From an uncultured Bacteroidales bacterium (GTDB lineage: Bacteria; Bacteroidota; Bacteroidia; Bacteroidales; Muribaculaceae): 33,804 nucleotides of DNA. This document shows, piece after piece, positions 7,501 through 16,458 of the stretch. Position 1 is the stretch's first letter. Each line of letters begins with the position of its first letter. The stretch is taken from contig CAMWLW010000022.1 of the NCBI GenBank assembly GCA_947175245.1, positions 1 through 33,804 on the forward strand. Reading direction: 5' to 3'. The translations under genes were made by a program, and so were the position numbers. Below the pieces are notes generated by a model. That model ran no database searches, had not been told where the DNA came from, and saw only the letters and a program-made list of their open reading frames with translations.

Positions 7501-7566
7501 TCACGCGCTCCTCTCCACTCCCCCCGGAAACTGCATATTCATACACATTATTATATATAGCAAGTA

Positions 7567-9027
7567 ATGAAACAACTTTCACACCTCATACAGTGCCTTG
7601 ACCGCCCGTTGGTGGCAGGCCCCATCAACCGCCCGGTTGAACATGTCACGATGGACTCGCGCGAGTGTACGGCCAACTCGATGTTCGTGGCCGTGCGCGG
7701 TACCAATGTCGACGGTCACTCGTTCATACCCTCGCTGTCGGGCCGCGGCGTGGCCGCGGTGGTGTGTGAGGATCTTCCGGCCGATCCCGACCCCGAGATA
7801 ACCTTCATCCAGGTCGAGAATACATCGCACGCGCTCGGCCGGCTGGCCTCGGAGTGGTATGACAACCCGTCGCGCCGCCTCAAGCTGGTGGGCGTCACCG
7901 GCACCAACGGCAAGACCACCACGGCTACCCTCATATATGAGATGGCGCGGCTGCTCGGTCATAAGGCCGGCCTGCTGTCGACCGTCGTGAACTACATCGA
8001 CGACCGTGCCATGCAGGCCAACTGTACCACCCCCGACGCACTGACTATCAACCGTCTGCTTCACGAGATGGTCGAGGCCGGGTGTGAGTATGCGTCGATG
8101 GAGGTGAGCTCTCACGCCGCTCACCAGCAACGCATCGCCGGCCTGACGTTCACCGGCGGCATCTTCTCCAATCTCACCCGCGACCACCTGGACTATCACC
8201 GCACGTTTGCCGACTATCTGGCAGCCAAGAAATCGTTCTTTGACTCGCTGCCCGAGACAGCGTGGGCGCTGACCAATGCCGACGAGTCGCACGGCGAGGT
8301 GATGCTGCAGAACACGCGCGCCCGCCGCTACAACTACTCGCTGCGCTCGATGGCCAACTTCATGGGCCGTGTCATCGAGGATCGTCTCGACGGCATGCTC
8401 ATGACGCTGAACGGCACCGAGCTTGAGACCCGCTTCACAGGCCGTTTCAACGCCTACAACCTCACGGCCGTCTATGGCGCGGCGTCGCTGCTGGGCTGGG
8501 ACAACATGGAGATACTGGTGGCCATGAGCCGCCTGGTGCCTGTGGCCGGACGTTTCCAGACGTTCAAGTCGGTCAAACGCGGCTACACCGCCATCGTGGA
8601 CTATGCCCACACGCCCGATGCCGTGGTCAACGTGCTGCAGGCCATACGTGAGGTCACGGGCGACAAGGGCGAGATAATCACCGTGGTAGGTGCCGGCGGC
8701 AACCGCGACAAGGGCAAACGCCCCATCATGGCCGCCGAGGCTGCCCGCCTCAGTGACCGCGTGATACTGACGAGCGACAACCCGCGCTTCGAGAACCCCG
8801 TCGACATACTGCATGACATGGAGGCCGGACTCGACGACGACGGCCGCCGCATCACCCTGAGCATCGTCGACCGCCGCGAGGCCATACGCACGGCCGCCGC
8901 GCTCGCCCGCCCCGGCGACGTGATACTCATCGCCGGCAAGGGTCACGAGGACTATCAGGAAATCGAGGGCGTCAAGCATCACTTTGACGACCGCGAGGTG
9001 ATAAGTGAGATAATAGCCGCCGAGTAA
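7567..9027 (+). CDS. murE: UDP-MurNAc-tripeptide synthetase (MurE)
   Basis: The 486-residue Mur ligase adds the third amino acid to UDP-MurNAc-L-Ala-D-Glu with ATP. Visible are the P-loop TGTNGKTTT (111-119), the second-domain TTPDALT (154-160), EVSSHA (179-184), the Lys that is carbamylated in the family (in AAKKSFF, 219-225) and the substrate motif DNPR (404-407). In characterised enzymes the Arg of DNPR goes with meso-diaminopimelate rather than lysine, so DAP-type peptidoglycan is likely. It follows the PBP after a 66-base gap that is AT-rich near the start codon and could hold an internal promoter. murF, often next, is not in this cluster. Confidence 0.97.
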   Translation: MKQLSHLIQCLDRPLVAGPINRPVEHVTMDSRECTANSMFVAVRGTNVDGHSFIPSLSGRGVAAVVCEDLPADPDPEITFIQVENTSHALGRLASEWYDNPSRRLKLVGVTGTNGKTTTATLIYEMARLLGHKAGLLSTVVNYIDDRAMQANCTTPDALTINRLLHEMVEAGCEYASMEVSSHAAHQQRIAGLTFTGGIFSNLTRDHLDYHRTFADYLAAKKSFFDSLPETAWALTNADESHGEVMLQNTRARRYNYSLRSMANFMGRVIEDRLDGMLMTLNGTELETRFTGRFNAYNLTAVYGAASLLGWDNMEILVAMSRLVPVAGRFQTFKSVKRGYTAIVDYAHTPDAVVNVLQAIREVTGDKGEIITVVGAGGNRDKGKRPIMAAEAARLSDRVILTSDNPRFENPVDILHDMEAGLDDDGRRITLSIVDRREAIRTAAALARPGDVILIAGKGHEDYQEIEGVKHHFDDREVISEIIAAE

Positions 9028-9069
9028 CCACACATTCAAACGACCATAAAATTTCAAGTATTCAGAACA

Positions 9070-10338
9070 ATGTTATATCATCTATTCGACTACTTTCAGC
9101 AACAGGATATACCGGGCGCCAGGCTCATGGACTATATCACCTTCCGCTCGGGCATGGCGTTCATTCTGGCCCTGCTCATCTCGACCATCATAGGCAGCCG
9201 CATCATACGCCGTCTGCAGAAGATGCAGATAGGCGAGGTGATACGCAATCTCGACATCGAGGGGCAGATGGCCAAGAAGGGCACCCCGACAATGGGCGGC
9301 ATCATCATCATTATCTCGATACTGATACCGTGTCTGCTCGTGGGCAACCTCACGAGCGTCTACATGCTGCTGATGCTCGTGGCTACAGTGTGGCTCGGCA
9401 CGCTCGGCTTTCTCGACGACTATCTCAAGTTCAAGAAGCATGACAAGGACGGCCTCAAGGGCAAGTTCAAAATCGTGGGTCAGGTGGGTCTCGGTCTCAT
9501 CGTGGGTTTAACGATGTATATGAGTCCCGACATCGTGATGCGTGAAAATCACGAGGTCGTGACGGCCGGTGCCGACGGCACGGTGACCGAGATTATCTAT
9601 GAATCAAACGAGATAAAGTCGCCCCAGACCACCATACCGTTTGTTAAGGACAACAACTTTGACTATGAGTGGCTCACGGGCTGGATGGGCGACCATGCCG
9701 CCACGGCGGGCTGGGTGGTGTTCATTCTCGTCACCATCTTTGTGGTGACGGCCACCTCAAACGGCGCAAATCTCACCGACGGCCTCGACGGTCTGGCGAC
9801 AGGCACGTCGGCCATCATAGGCGTGGCGCTCGCCGTCATGGCCTATCTCGGCGGCAATATAATCTACAGCTCCTACCTTAATATAATGTACATACCGGGC
9901 AGCGCCGAGCTGGTGGTCTATATGGGAGCGTTCATCGGCGCCCTGGTGGGCTTCCTGTGGTATAACGCCTACCCCGCCCAGGTATTCATGGGCGACACCG
10001 GCAGTCTAACGCTCGGCGGTATCATAGCCGTGTGTGCCATATTGATACACAAGGAGTTGCTGCTGCCCCTGCTGTGTGCAATATTCTTTGCCGAAGACCT
10101 GTCGGTGCTCATCCAGGTGCCCTACTTCAAGATAACCAGGAAACTCACCGGCGAGGGCCGGCGCATCTTCAAGATGACCCCCCTGCATCACCATTTCCAG
10201 AAACCGGGTAACGCGGGCTTTGACGCACTCATACAGCGGCCCATAAAGCCCGTGCCCGAGAACAAGATTGTGATACGGTTCTGGATTATAGGCATCATAC
10301 TTGCCGCACTGACGTTTGTAACACTTAAAATCAGATAA
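9070..10338 (+). CDS. mraY: Phospho-MurNAc-pentapeptide transferase (MraY)
   Basis: The 422-residue polytopic membrane enzyme transfers phospho-MurNAc-pentapeptide to undecaprenyl phosphate, giving lipid I. Key residues visible are Lys70 and GTPTMGG (71-77), the Asp pair FLDDYLK (114-120), NLTDGLDGLATG (234-245), the FMGDTGSL loop (306-313) and MTPLHHHF (369-376). About ten membrane segments can be drawn. It is longer than the usual ~360 residues, mainly because of a polar insert at about 152-208 between membrane segments. The start MLYHLFDYF is preceded by an AT-rich 42-base gap after murE. Confidence 0.97.
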   Translation: MLYHLFDYFQQQDIPGARLMDYITFRSGMAFILALLISTIIGSRIIRRLQKMQIGEVIRNLDIEGQMAKKGTPTMGGIIIIISILIPCLLVGNLTSVYMLLMLVATVWLGTLGFLDDYLKFKKHDKDGLKGKFKIVGQVGLGLIVGLTMYMSPDIVMRENHEVVTAGADGTVTEIIYESNEIKSPQTTIPFVKDNNFDYEWLTGWMGDHAATAGWVVFILVTIFVVTATSNGANLTDGLDGLATGTSAIIGVALAVMAYLGGNIIYSSYLNIMYIPGSAELVVYMGAFIGALVGFLWYNAYPAQVFMGDTGSLTLGGIIAVCAILIHKELLLPLLCAIFFAEDLSVLIQVPYFKITRKLTGEGRRIFKMTPLHHHFQKPGNAGFDALIQRPIKPVPENKIVIRFWIIGIILAALTFVTLKIR

Positions 10339-10358
10339 TTATATAAGACATCAGAGAT

Positions 10359-11705
10359 ATGACACGTTTAGTAGTTCTCGGAGGCGGTGAGAGCGGTGTG
10401 GGTGCCGCTATTCTCGCCAAGGTCAAGGGAATGGATGTATTCCTGAGCGATAACGGCACGATACCTCAGCACTATATCGATATGCTCGACAGCGAGGGTA
10501 TAGCGTGGGAGCAGGGCGGACACACCCAGGCGCTCATACTCAATGCCGACGAGGTGGTCAAGAGTCCCGGCATACCCCCCACGGCACCGCTCGTGAGGCA
10601 GCTCGTGGCCCAGGGTACCCCCGTTATCTCGGAGATAGAGTTTGCCGGGCGGTACACCGACGCCAAGATGGTGTGTATCACCGGCTCGAACGGCAAGACT
10701 ACCACCACGCTGCTCACCTATCACATTCTGCGACAGGCGGGTATCAACGTGGGCCTGGCCGGCAATGTGGGCCGCAGCCTGGCCCTGCAGGTGGCCCGTG
10801 AGGAGCACGATGTGTATGTGATTGAGCTGTCGAGTTTCCAGCTCGAGAATATGTACCGCTTCAAGGCCAACATCGCGGTGATACTCAATATCACCCCAGA
10901 CCATCTCGACCGCTATGACCACGAGATGCAGAACTATATAAACGCCAAGTTCAGGATATTGCAGAACCTCACTCAGCGCGATGCCTTCATCTACTGGCAG
11001 GACGACCCCGTGATACGCCGTCAGCTGCAGCAGGTGACCACCGAGGCCCGCTGTTTCCCGTTCGCTCAGGAGCGCGAGGAGAACACGGCGGCATACGTCG
11101 ACGCTGAGGACAGGCTGTTCATCAACACCCCCGGCACATCGCTCACGATGCCGCGCGCCGACCTGGCGCTGAGCGGCCTGCACAACCTGTTCAACTCAAT
11201 GGCCGCCGGCCTGTCGGCCTGTCTGCTCGACATCAGGAAAGAGGATATAAGGCAGGCGCTGAGCGACTTTGAGGGCGTGGAGCACCGTCTGGAGCCCGTG
11301 ACCGAGATTGACGGCGTCAAGTATATCAATGACTCCAAGGCCACCAATGTCAATTCGTGCTGGTATGCCCTCGAGTCGATGCCGGCCACCTCGGGCGTCA
11401 TACTGATTCTGGGCGGCAAGGACAAGGGCAACGACTACAGCGAGATACTGCCGCTGGTGCGCTCCAAGGTCAAGGCCATCGTGGCGATGGGCAAGGATAA
11501 CGCCAAAATCGTGGCATACTTTGGCGGCGAGCTGCCGGTCTATGACACACACTCGCTGCAGGAGGCTGTCGACAAGTGTCACAGCATCGCCGTGGAGGGT
11601 GACACCGTGCTGCTGTCGCCGTGCTGCGCGAGCTTCGACCTGTTCAAATCTTACGAGGATCGCGGCCGTCAGTTCAAGGACGCCGTGCTGAAACTCAAAC
11701 ATTAA
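10359..11705 (+). CDS. murD: UDP-MurNAc-L-alanine:D-glutamate ligase (MurD)
   Basis: The 448-residue cytoplasmic ligase adds D-glutamate, the second residue of the stem peptide. The N-terminal Rossmann-type motif VVLGGGESGVGAAIL (5-19) binds the uridine nucleotide. The P-loop is GSNGKTTTT (109-117), followed by LAGNVGRSL, VIELSSFQLE, NITPDHLDRY, the family hinge INDSKATN and the C-terminal GGKDKGNDY. It starts 20 bases after mraY and ends 14 bases before ftsW. Confidence 0.97.
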   Translation: MTRLVVLGGGESGVGAAILAKVKGMDVFLSDNGTIPQHYIDMLDSEGIAWEQGGHTQALILNADEVVKSPGIPPTAPLVRQLVAQGTPVISEIEFAGRYTDAKMVCITGSNGKTTTTLLTYHILRQAGINVGLAGNVGRSLALQVAREEHDVYVIELSSFQLENMYRFKANIAVILNITPDHLDRYDHEMQNYINAKFRILQNLTQRDAFIYWQDDPVIRRQLQQVTTEARCFPFAQEREENTAAYVDAEDRLFINTPGTSLTMPRADLALSGLHNLFNSMAAGLSACLLDIRKEDIRQALSDFEGVEHRLEPVTEIDGVKYINDSKATNVNSCWYALESMPATSGVILILGGKDKGNDYSEILPLVRSKVKAIVAMGKDNAKIVAYFGGELPVYDTHSLQEAVDKCHSIAVEGDTVLLSPCCASFDLFKSYEDRGRQFKDAVLKLKH

Positions 11706-11719
11706 AAAAACGCTTAGCA

Positions 11720-13105
11720 ATGATAGAGGAAGATATACATACACAGCCGGCGGCACAGGCTTTCGAGCCCGGTGAGGCCGACGATAACACCGGTGGCACA
11801 CGCCGCCGCCCGGGGAGCAAGATTGACCGGGTGACCGAGGCGATCGCCACACCGCGCAAGAGCGACAAGTACATCTGGGCCGTATTCATCACCCTGTGTG
11901 TCATCTCGATAATCGAGCAGTACAGTGCCTCGTCGCGCGAGATCATAGCCAACAACGTGATGGCTCCCATCATCAAGCACTGTGCCATGCTGGGCATGGG
12001 CGCGGTGGCCGCCATCCTGGTGTCGAGGGTGCCCTACAAGTGGTTCATACCGCTCACGCCGGTGTTCATATTCGTGAGTATCGCGCTGATGCTACTGGTG
12101 TTGTGGAAAGGTCAGATTATCAACGGCGCCAAGCGCTCGATCGACATTGCCGGCATCGCCGTGCAGCCGGCCGAGTTCATCAAGATGTCGTCGGTGCTTG
12201 TGGTCGCGTTCGTGATGTCACGCGGCAAGGAGATTACCAACATGAAGGTGGGCGTGTGTGTGTTCTTCATACTCGTCTTTGGCGGCCTGCTGTTCTCTCA
12301 GGGTCTCACCAACACGTTGCTGATGATGGCCATCAGCTCGTCGATGATGCTGATAGGCGGCATACCGTGGAAGAAATTCCTGGTGGTGCTGCTCATATAT
12401 GGCGCTGCCGGCGGTATAGCGGTCGTCTACAAGATATCGACCGACACCAACGACGCGCGCACGGAGCGTAACATCATGGAGACCGGCCGCGATGCCGAGG
12501 GCAACGAGGCGACGATCAACCGCATGTCCCTGTGGAAGGCGCGTCTCGACCGATTCTTTGATGCCGACACCGTGCCCAAATACAGGCGCGTCATCACCGA
12601 CAACAACCGCCAGGAGATGCACGCCTACATGGCTCAGGCCAACGGCCACATCGTGGGCGTGATGCCGGGCAACTCACGCGAGTCGGCCCGCCTGGCGCTG
12701 GCTAACATTGACTTCGTGTACTCGATTGTCATCGAGGAGCTTGGCCTCGTGGGCGGCATATTCCTGCTGCTCGTTTACCTGTCGCTGCTGGGGCGTGCGG
12801 GTGTCATAGCTATGGGCTGTCACCGTGTGTTCCCGGCGTTGCTGGTGCTGGGTATGGCCGTGTATGTGGTGTTACAGGCGCTGTGTCACATGGCTATCGT
12901 GACGGGCGCGGCCCCGGTGTCGGGACAGCCGCTGCCGCTTATCTCGAAGGGCGGCACGTCAATTCTGACGACGTCGCTCGCATTTGGCATCATGCTGTCA
13001 GTGAGCCGGTTTGCCGTGCGCAAGGGTAAGAAGCAGGAGATTGCCGACGAGGCTGCCACGCTGCCCGACGACATGCAGACCCCCAATCCCACATTCCTTA
13101 AATAG
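11720..13105 (+). CDS. ftsW: Septal SEDS glycosyltransferase (FtsW)
   Basis: The 461-residue SEDS protein polymerises lipid II at the septum with the division PBP. A longer frame opens at 11621 inside murD, but the sensible start is the ATG at 11720 (MIEEDIHTQP), just after the murD stop. A ~50-residue polar N-terminal tail precedes about ten membrane helices. Family landmarks are GAKRSIDIAG and VQPAEFIK (136-155), a large periplasmic loop at about 240-325, and the putative catalytic Asp331 in NIDFVYSIVIEELGLVGG. LPLISKGGTS (405-414) lies near the end. The long polar loop and N-terminal tail make it larger than the E. coli enzyme. It overlaps neither neighbour. Confidence 0.95.
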   Translation: MIEEDIHTQPAAQAFEPGEADDNTGGTRRRPGSKIDRVTEAIATPRKSDKYIWAVFITLCVISIIEQYSASSREIIANNVMAPIIKHCAMLGMGAVAAILVSRVPYKWFIPLTPVFIFVSIALMLLVLWKGQIINGAKRSIDIAGIAVQPAEFIKMSSVLVVAFVMSRGKEITNMKVGVCVFFILVFGGLLFSQGLTNTLLMMAISSSMMLIGGIPWKKFLVVLLIYGAAGGIAVVYKISTDTNDARTERNIMETGRDAEGNEATINRMSLWKARLDRFFDADTVPKYRRVITDNNRQEMHAYMAQANGHIVGVMPGNSRESARLALANIDFVYSIVIEELGLVGGIFLLLVYLSLLGRAGVIAMGCHRVFPALLVLGMAVYVVLQALCHMAIVTGAAPVSGQPLPLISKGGTSILTTSLAFGIMLSVSRFAVRKGKKQEIADEAATLPDDMQTPNPTFLK

Positions 13106-13115
13106 AGTATTGACA

Positions 13116-14201
13116 ATGAACGTGATAATAAGCGGAGGTGGTACCGGCGGCCACATTTTCCCCGCGCTGTCAATCGCCGATGCCATCAAGAAACGTTTCC
13201 CCGACGCCAACATTAAGTTTGTGGGCGCCCTGGGGCGTATGGAGATGCAACGTGTCCCCGCGGCCGGATATGAGATTGTAGGGCTGCCGGTGGCCGGCTT
13301 TGACCGCCGCCGGCCGTGGCGCAATGTCAAGGTGCTGTGGCAGTTGTGGAAGAGCATGCGCATAGCGCGCCGGCTTGTCAGGACGTTCAGGCCCGACGTG
13401 GCTATCGGCGTGGGCGGATATGCCAGCGGCCCGACTCTGAAGGCTGCACAGCGCGCCGGCGTGCCGACGGTGATACAGGAGCAGAACTCGTATGCCGGTG
13501 TGACCAATAAGCTGCTCGCCGCCAAGGCGCGTGCCATCTGTGTGGCATACGACAATATGGAACGCTTTTTTCCGGCCGAGGCGATTGTCAAGACCGGCAA
13601 TCCTGTAAGGGCCAACATAATAGACTCGTCGATAAGCCGCGAGGAGGCCAAGCGTCAGCTGGGATTTGACCCCGAGAGACCGCTGGTGGCTATAGTAGGT
13701 GGCAGCCTGGGAGCGCGCACCATAAACCGCGCTATGGCCGGGGCACTGAAGCCGCTGCTTGAGCATGGCGCGTCGGTGCTGTGGCAGTGCGGCAAGTATT
13801 ATGCCGAGCAGTATCTGCCTATGGGCGAGGGTCTTGAGAATGTACAGGTGACCGACTTCATCAATCGTATGGACTTGGTGTACAGGGCGGCCGATGTGAT
13901 AGTGTCGCGTGCCGGCGCCGGTACAATATCCGAGCTCCAGATTGCGGGCGTGCCGGCCGTGCTCATTCCGTCGCCCAACGTGGCCGAGGATCATCAGCGT
14001 CACAACGCTGAGGCGCTCTCGACCCGCGACGCCGCGGTGATGATACTCGACAAGGACGCCGACAGCCACCTGGCCGACACGGTCATAGAGCTGCTCGGTG
14101 ACGAGGCCCGACGCTCAAAATTAGCTGAGAATATAAAGAAAATGGCTCTGCCCGACGCGTCGTCGATGATAGTCGACATCGTGGAGCGGCAAATCAAATA
14201 A
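13116..14201 (+). CDS. murG: Lipid II synthase, UDP-GlcNAc transferase (MurG)
   Basis: The 361-residue GT28 enzyme adds GlcNAc to lipid I on the inner face of the membrane. It starts with the diagnostic glycine-rich motif ISGGGTGGHIFPAL (5-18), with the conserved His13. Further motifs are GVGGYASGP, IQEQNSYAG, GGSLGAR and the UDP-binding SRAGAGTISEL near 267-277. The chosen ATG at 13116 (MNVIISGG) agrees with the family start; a longer frame opening at 13011 is only ftsW sequence read out of frame. It follows ftsW by 10 bases. Confidence 0.97.
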   Translation: MNVIISGGGTGGHIFPALSIADAIKKRFPDANIKFVGALGRMEMQRVPAAGYEIVGLPVAGFDRRRPWRNVKVLWQLWKSMRIARRLVRTFRPDVAIGVGGYASGPTLKAAQRAGVPTVIQEQNSYAGVTNKLLAAKARAICVAYDNMERFFPAEAIVKTGNPVRANIIDSSISREEAKRQLGFDPERPLVAIVGGSLGARTINRAMAGALKPLLEHGASVLWQCGKYYAEQYLPMGEGLENVQVTDFINRMDLVYRAADVIVSRAGAGTISELQIAGVPAVLIPSPNVAEDHQRHNAEALSTRDAAVMILDKDADSHLADTVIELLGDEARRSKLAENIKKMALPDASSMIVDIVERQIK

Positions 14202-14207
14202 GATGCT

Positions 14208-15581
14208 ATGAAACAGGTATATTTTGTAGGTATAGGCGGCATAGGTATGGCCGCGCTGGCACGGTATTATCTCTCGCAGGGACTGCCCGTGGCGGGATAT
14301 GACCGCACGGAGAGCGACCTGACCCGCGCGCTCGTACAGGAGGGCGCTGTGGTGAGTTATGACGACTCGGTCGACGCGATACCGCCCCGGTTCCGCGACA
14401 AGGCCGCGACGCTGGTGGTGTACACCCCGGCTATCCCGGACGACAACAAGGTGATGGGCTACTTCACCGCCAACGGCTTTGACATTCACAAGCGTGCCGA
14501 GGTGCTCGGCCTCATAACGCGTGACACCAAGGGTATATGCTTTGCCGGCACTCATGGCAAGACCACCACGTCGTCGATGGCGGCCCACATACTGCATTCA
14601 AGTCATGTGGGTTGCAACGCCTTTCTGGGTGGCGTGCTGCGCAACTACAACAGCAACCTGCTGCTGAGCGAGACGTCACCTTTCTCGGTAATCGAGGCCG
14701 ATGAGTATGACCGCTCGTTCCACCACCTCAGACCCTACATAGCCGTCATCACGGCCACCGACCCCGACCACCTGGACATCTACGGCACCGAGGAGGCCTA
14801 TCTTGAGAGTTTCGCGCATTTCACCGAGCTTATAAAACCGGGCGGAAGCCTCGTGGTGCGCGAGGGGCTGAAGCTGAAGCCGCGTCCCGGCAAGAATGTG
14901 GCCACATACACCTACGGCCTCGATGCTGGCGATTTCCATGCCGCCAACATACGCCGCCACGACGGCCGGCTGACGTTTGACTTCGTTACCCCGACCGGGA
15001 CACTGACCGATGTTGAGCTCGGCGTGCCTGTCGACATCAATATCGAGAACGGCGTTGCCGCTCTCGCCGCCTGTTGGCTTACAGGCTGTTTCGAGCCCGA
15101 TGCTGCCCGTGAGGCGATGAGGACGTTCATGGGGCCCAAGCGCCGCTTTGAGTTCTGGCTCAAGGAGGAAGGGGCCGCCGGCAAGGTCATCATCGACGAC
15201 TATGCCCACCACCCCGACGAGCTGGCGGCGTCGATACGGTCGGTCAAGGCACTCTATCCGGGGCGCCGCCTGACGGTGGCGTTCCAGCCTCACCTGTACA
15301 GCCGCACGCGCGACTTCGCGCCCGAGTTTGCCGAGGCCCTGTCGATGGCCGATGAGGTAATTCTGCTCGATATTTACCCGGCGCGCGAGCTACCCATACC
15401 CGGGGTGACGTCAAAAATCATATTCGACGGAATTAAATCGCCCGTCAAGACGATGATTTTCAAAGAAAACTTGGTTGAAACGCTGAAAAATCTTAATTTT
15501 GAAGTCTTATTGACAGCCGGTGCCGGCGACATAAACTTGTCGCTGCCGGCGATTGTCGAAAACACTATAAAAAAGCCCTGA
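14208..15581 (+). CDS. murC: UDP-MurNAc:L-alanine ligase (MurC)
   Basis: The 457-residue Mur ligase attaches L-alanine, the first residue of the stem peptide, to UDP-MurNAc. The N-terminus carries VGIGGIGMAALA (7-18), the ATP site is GTHGKTTTSS (114-123), and EADEYDRSF, DYAHHPDEL and FQPHLYSRT follow in family order. The start lies 6 bases after the murG stop. The end of the gene (after about 15410) becomes visibly richer in A and T than the body. Confidence 0.97.
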   Translation: MKQVYFVGIGGIGMAALARYYLSQGLPVAGYDRTESDLTRALVQEGAVVSYDDSVDAIPPRFRDKAATLVVYTPAIPDDNKVMGYFTANGFDIHKRAEVLGLITRDTKGICFAGTHGKTTTSSMAAHILHSSHVGCNAFLGGVLRNYNSNLLLSETSPFSVIEADEYDRSFHHLRPYIAVITATDPDHLDIYGTEEAYLESFAHFTELIKPGGSLVVREGLKLKPRPGKNVATYTYGLDAGDFHAANIRRHDGRLTFDFVTPTGTLTDVELGVPVDINIENGVAALAACWLTGCFEPDAAREAMRTFMGPKRRFEFWLKEEGAAGKVIIDDYAHHPDELAASIRSVKALYPGRRLTVAFQPHLYSRTRDFAPEFAEALSMADEVILLDIYPARELPIPGVTSKIIFDGIKSPVKTMIFKENLVETLKNLNFEVLLTAGAGDINLSLPAIVENTIKKP

Positions 15582-15583
15582 AG

Positions 15584-16426
15584 ATGCTGACCCGTGCCAA
15601 CATAATATGCTGTATCCTGACGATTTTATTGGCAGGATACCTGGTGTTCGCCCTCATCACGTCGAACGGTATGGCGGCTGCCGCCACGGCGCCGTCGTCG
15701 GCTCCCGTGCTGATAAGCGTCGAGGGCGATGACTCGACGGGATTTGTCACCCGCCGCGAGATAGCCATGTTGGTAAAGGATTATTTCAAGGGCGGCCCGG
15801 TCACCCCGTCACAGGTGCCGGTACTCGATATCGAGAACAAGCTCAACGCTATCGACAACATCGAGATGGCCCGCTGCACGCGTCGGTCGAACGACCGCCT
15901 GTGGATCGAGGTCGTGCCGATGAAGCCTGTGGCGCGTGTGTTTGACGGCGACAGCTCATACTATGTCAACCGCGACGGCAAGCGCCTGACGGCGTCGCTC
16001 AGATACCGCTGTGACGTGCCTGTCATCACGGGACACCTGGGGGGCAAGCACTGGACCCGGCGCCTGATGCCGCTGATTGACTATGTGAACGCCGACGCGG
16101 CGCGCAGCCAGCTTGTAACGGCCATCAAGCTGTGTGACAACGGCGATGTGATACTGATACCGCCGTTCAGAGGCCATGTCATCAACTTCGGCGCGCCCGA
16201 TGCCGACATCGCTAACAAGTTTGACCGCCTGACGACCATGTACCGTGACATCCTGCCGGTGAAGGGGTGGGACTATTACGACACCCTGTCGGTGAAGTTC
16301 CGCGGTCAGGTCGTGGCTACCCAGCGACGGCCACGGCAGCGCGACCCGCTGCTGGTGCTCGACCCCGACGGTGACGCGAGCGATAACGAGGATATATCGA
16401 CCATGACCGTCGACCCGGCGCCGTGA
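15584..16426 (+). CDS. ftsQ: FtsQ/DivIB-like cell division protein
   Basis: The 280-residue protein lies between murC and ftsA, the usual place of ftsQ, and starts 2 bases after the murC stop. It has one N-terminal membrane segment (about 7-27, CCILTILLAGYLVFALIT) and a periplasmic remainder. The segment at about 45-112 fits a POTRA-like fold by pattern (a short strand, helix, then KLNAIDNIEMARC and VEVVPMKPVARVFD), followed by a beta-rich part (SSYYVNRDGKRL). The last ~25 residues are acidic and disordered. FtsQ links the cytoplasmic FtsA/FtsZ part to the FtsL-B-W-I synthase. Sequence identity across phyla is low, so context carries much of the call. Confidence 0.88.
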   Translation: MLTRANIICCILTILLAGYLVFALITSNGMAAAATAPSSAPVLISVEGDDSTGFVTRREIAMLVKDYFKGGPVTPSQVPVLDIENKLNAIDNIEMARCTRRSNDRLWIEVVPMKPVARVFDGDSSYYVNRDGKRLTASLRYRCDVPVITGHLGGKHWTRRLMPLIDYVNADAARSQLVTAIKLCDNGDVILIPPFRGHVINFGAPDADIANKFDRLTTMYRDILPVKGWDYYDTLSVKFRGQVVATQRRPRQRDPLLVLDPDGDASDNEDISTMTVDPAP

Positions 16427-16458
16427 ATGTGTAAGAATAAAAAAAATAAACAAGATAT

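Noticed and set aside
7579-9057. Long antisense frame of 492 residues opposite murE
   Set aside because: It runs antisense to a certain gene with strong third-position C bias, which removes stop codons on the other strand; the protein is low in complexity and has no motif.
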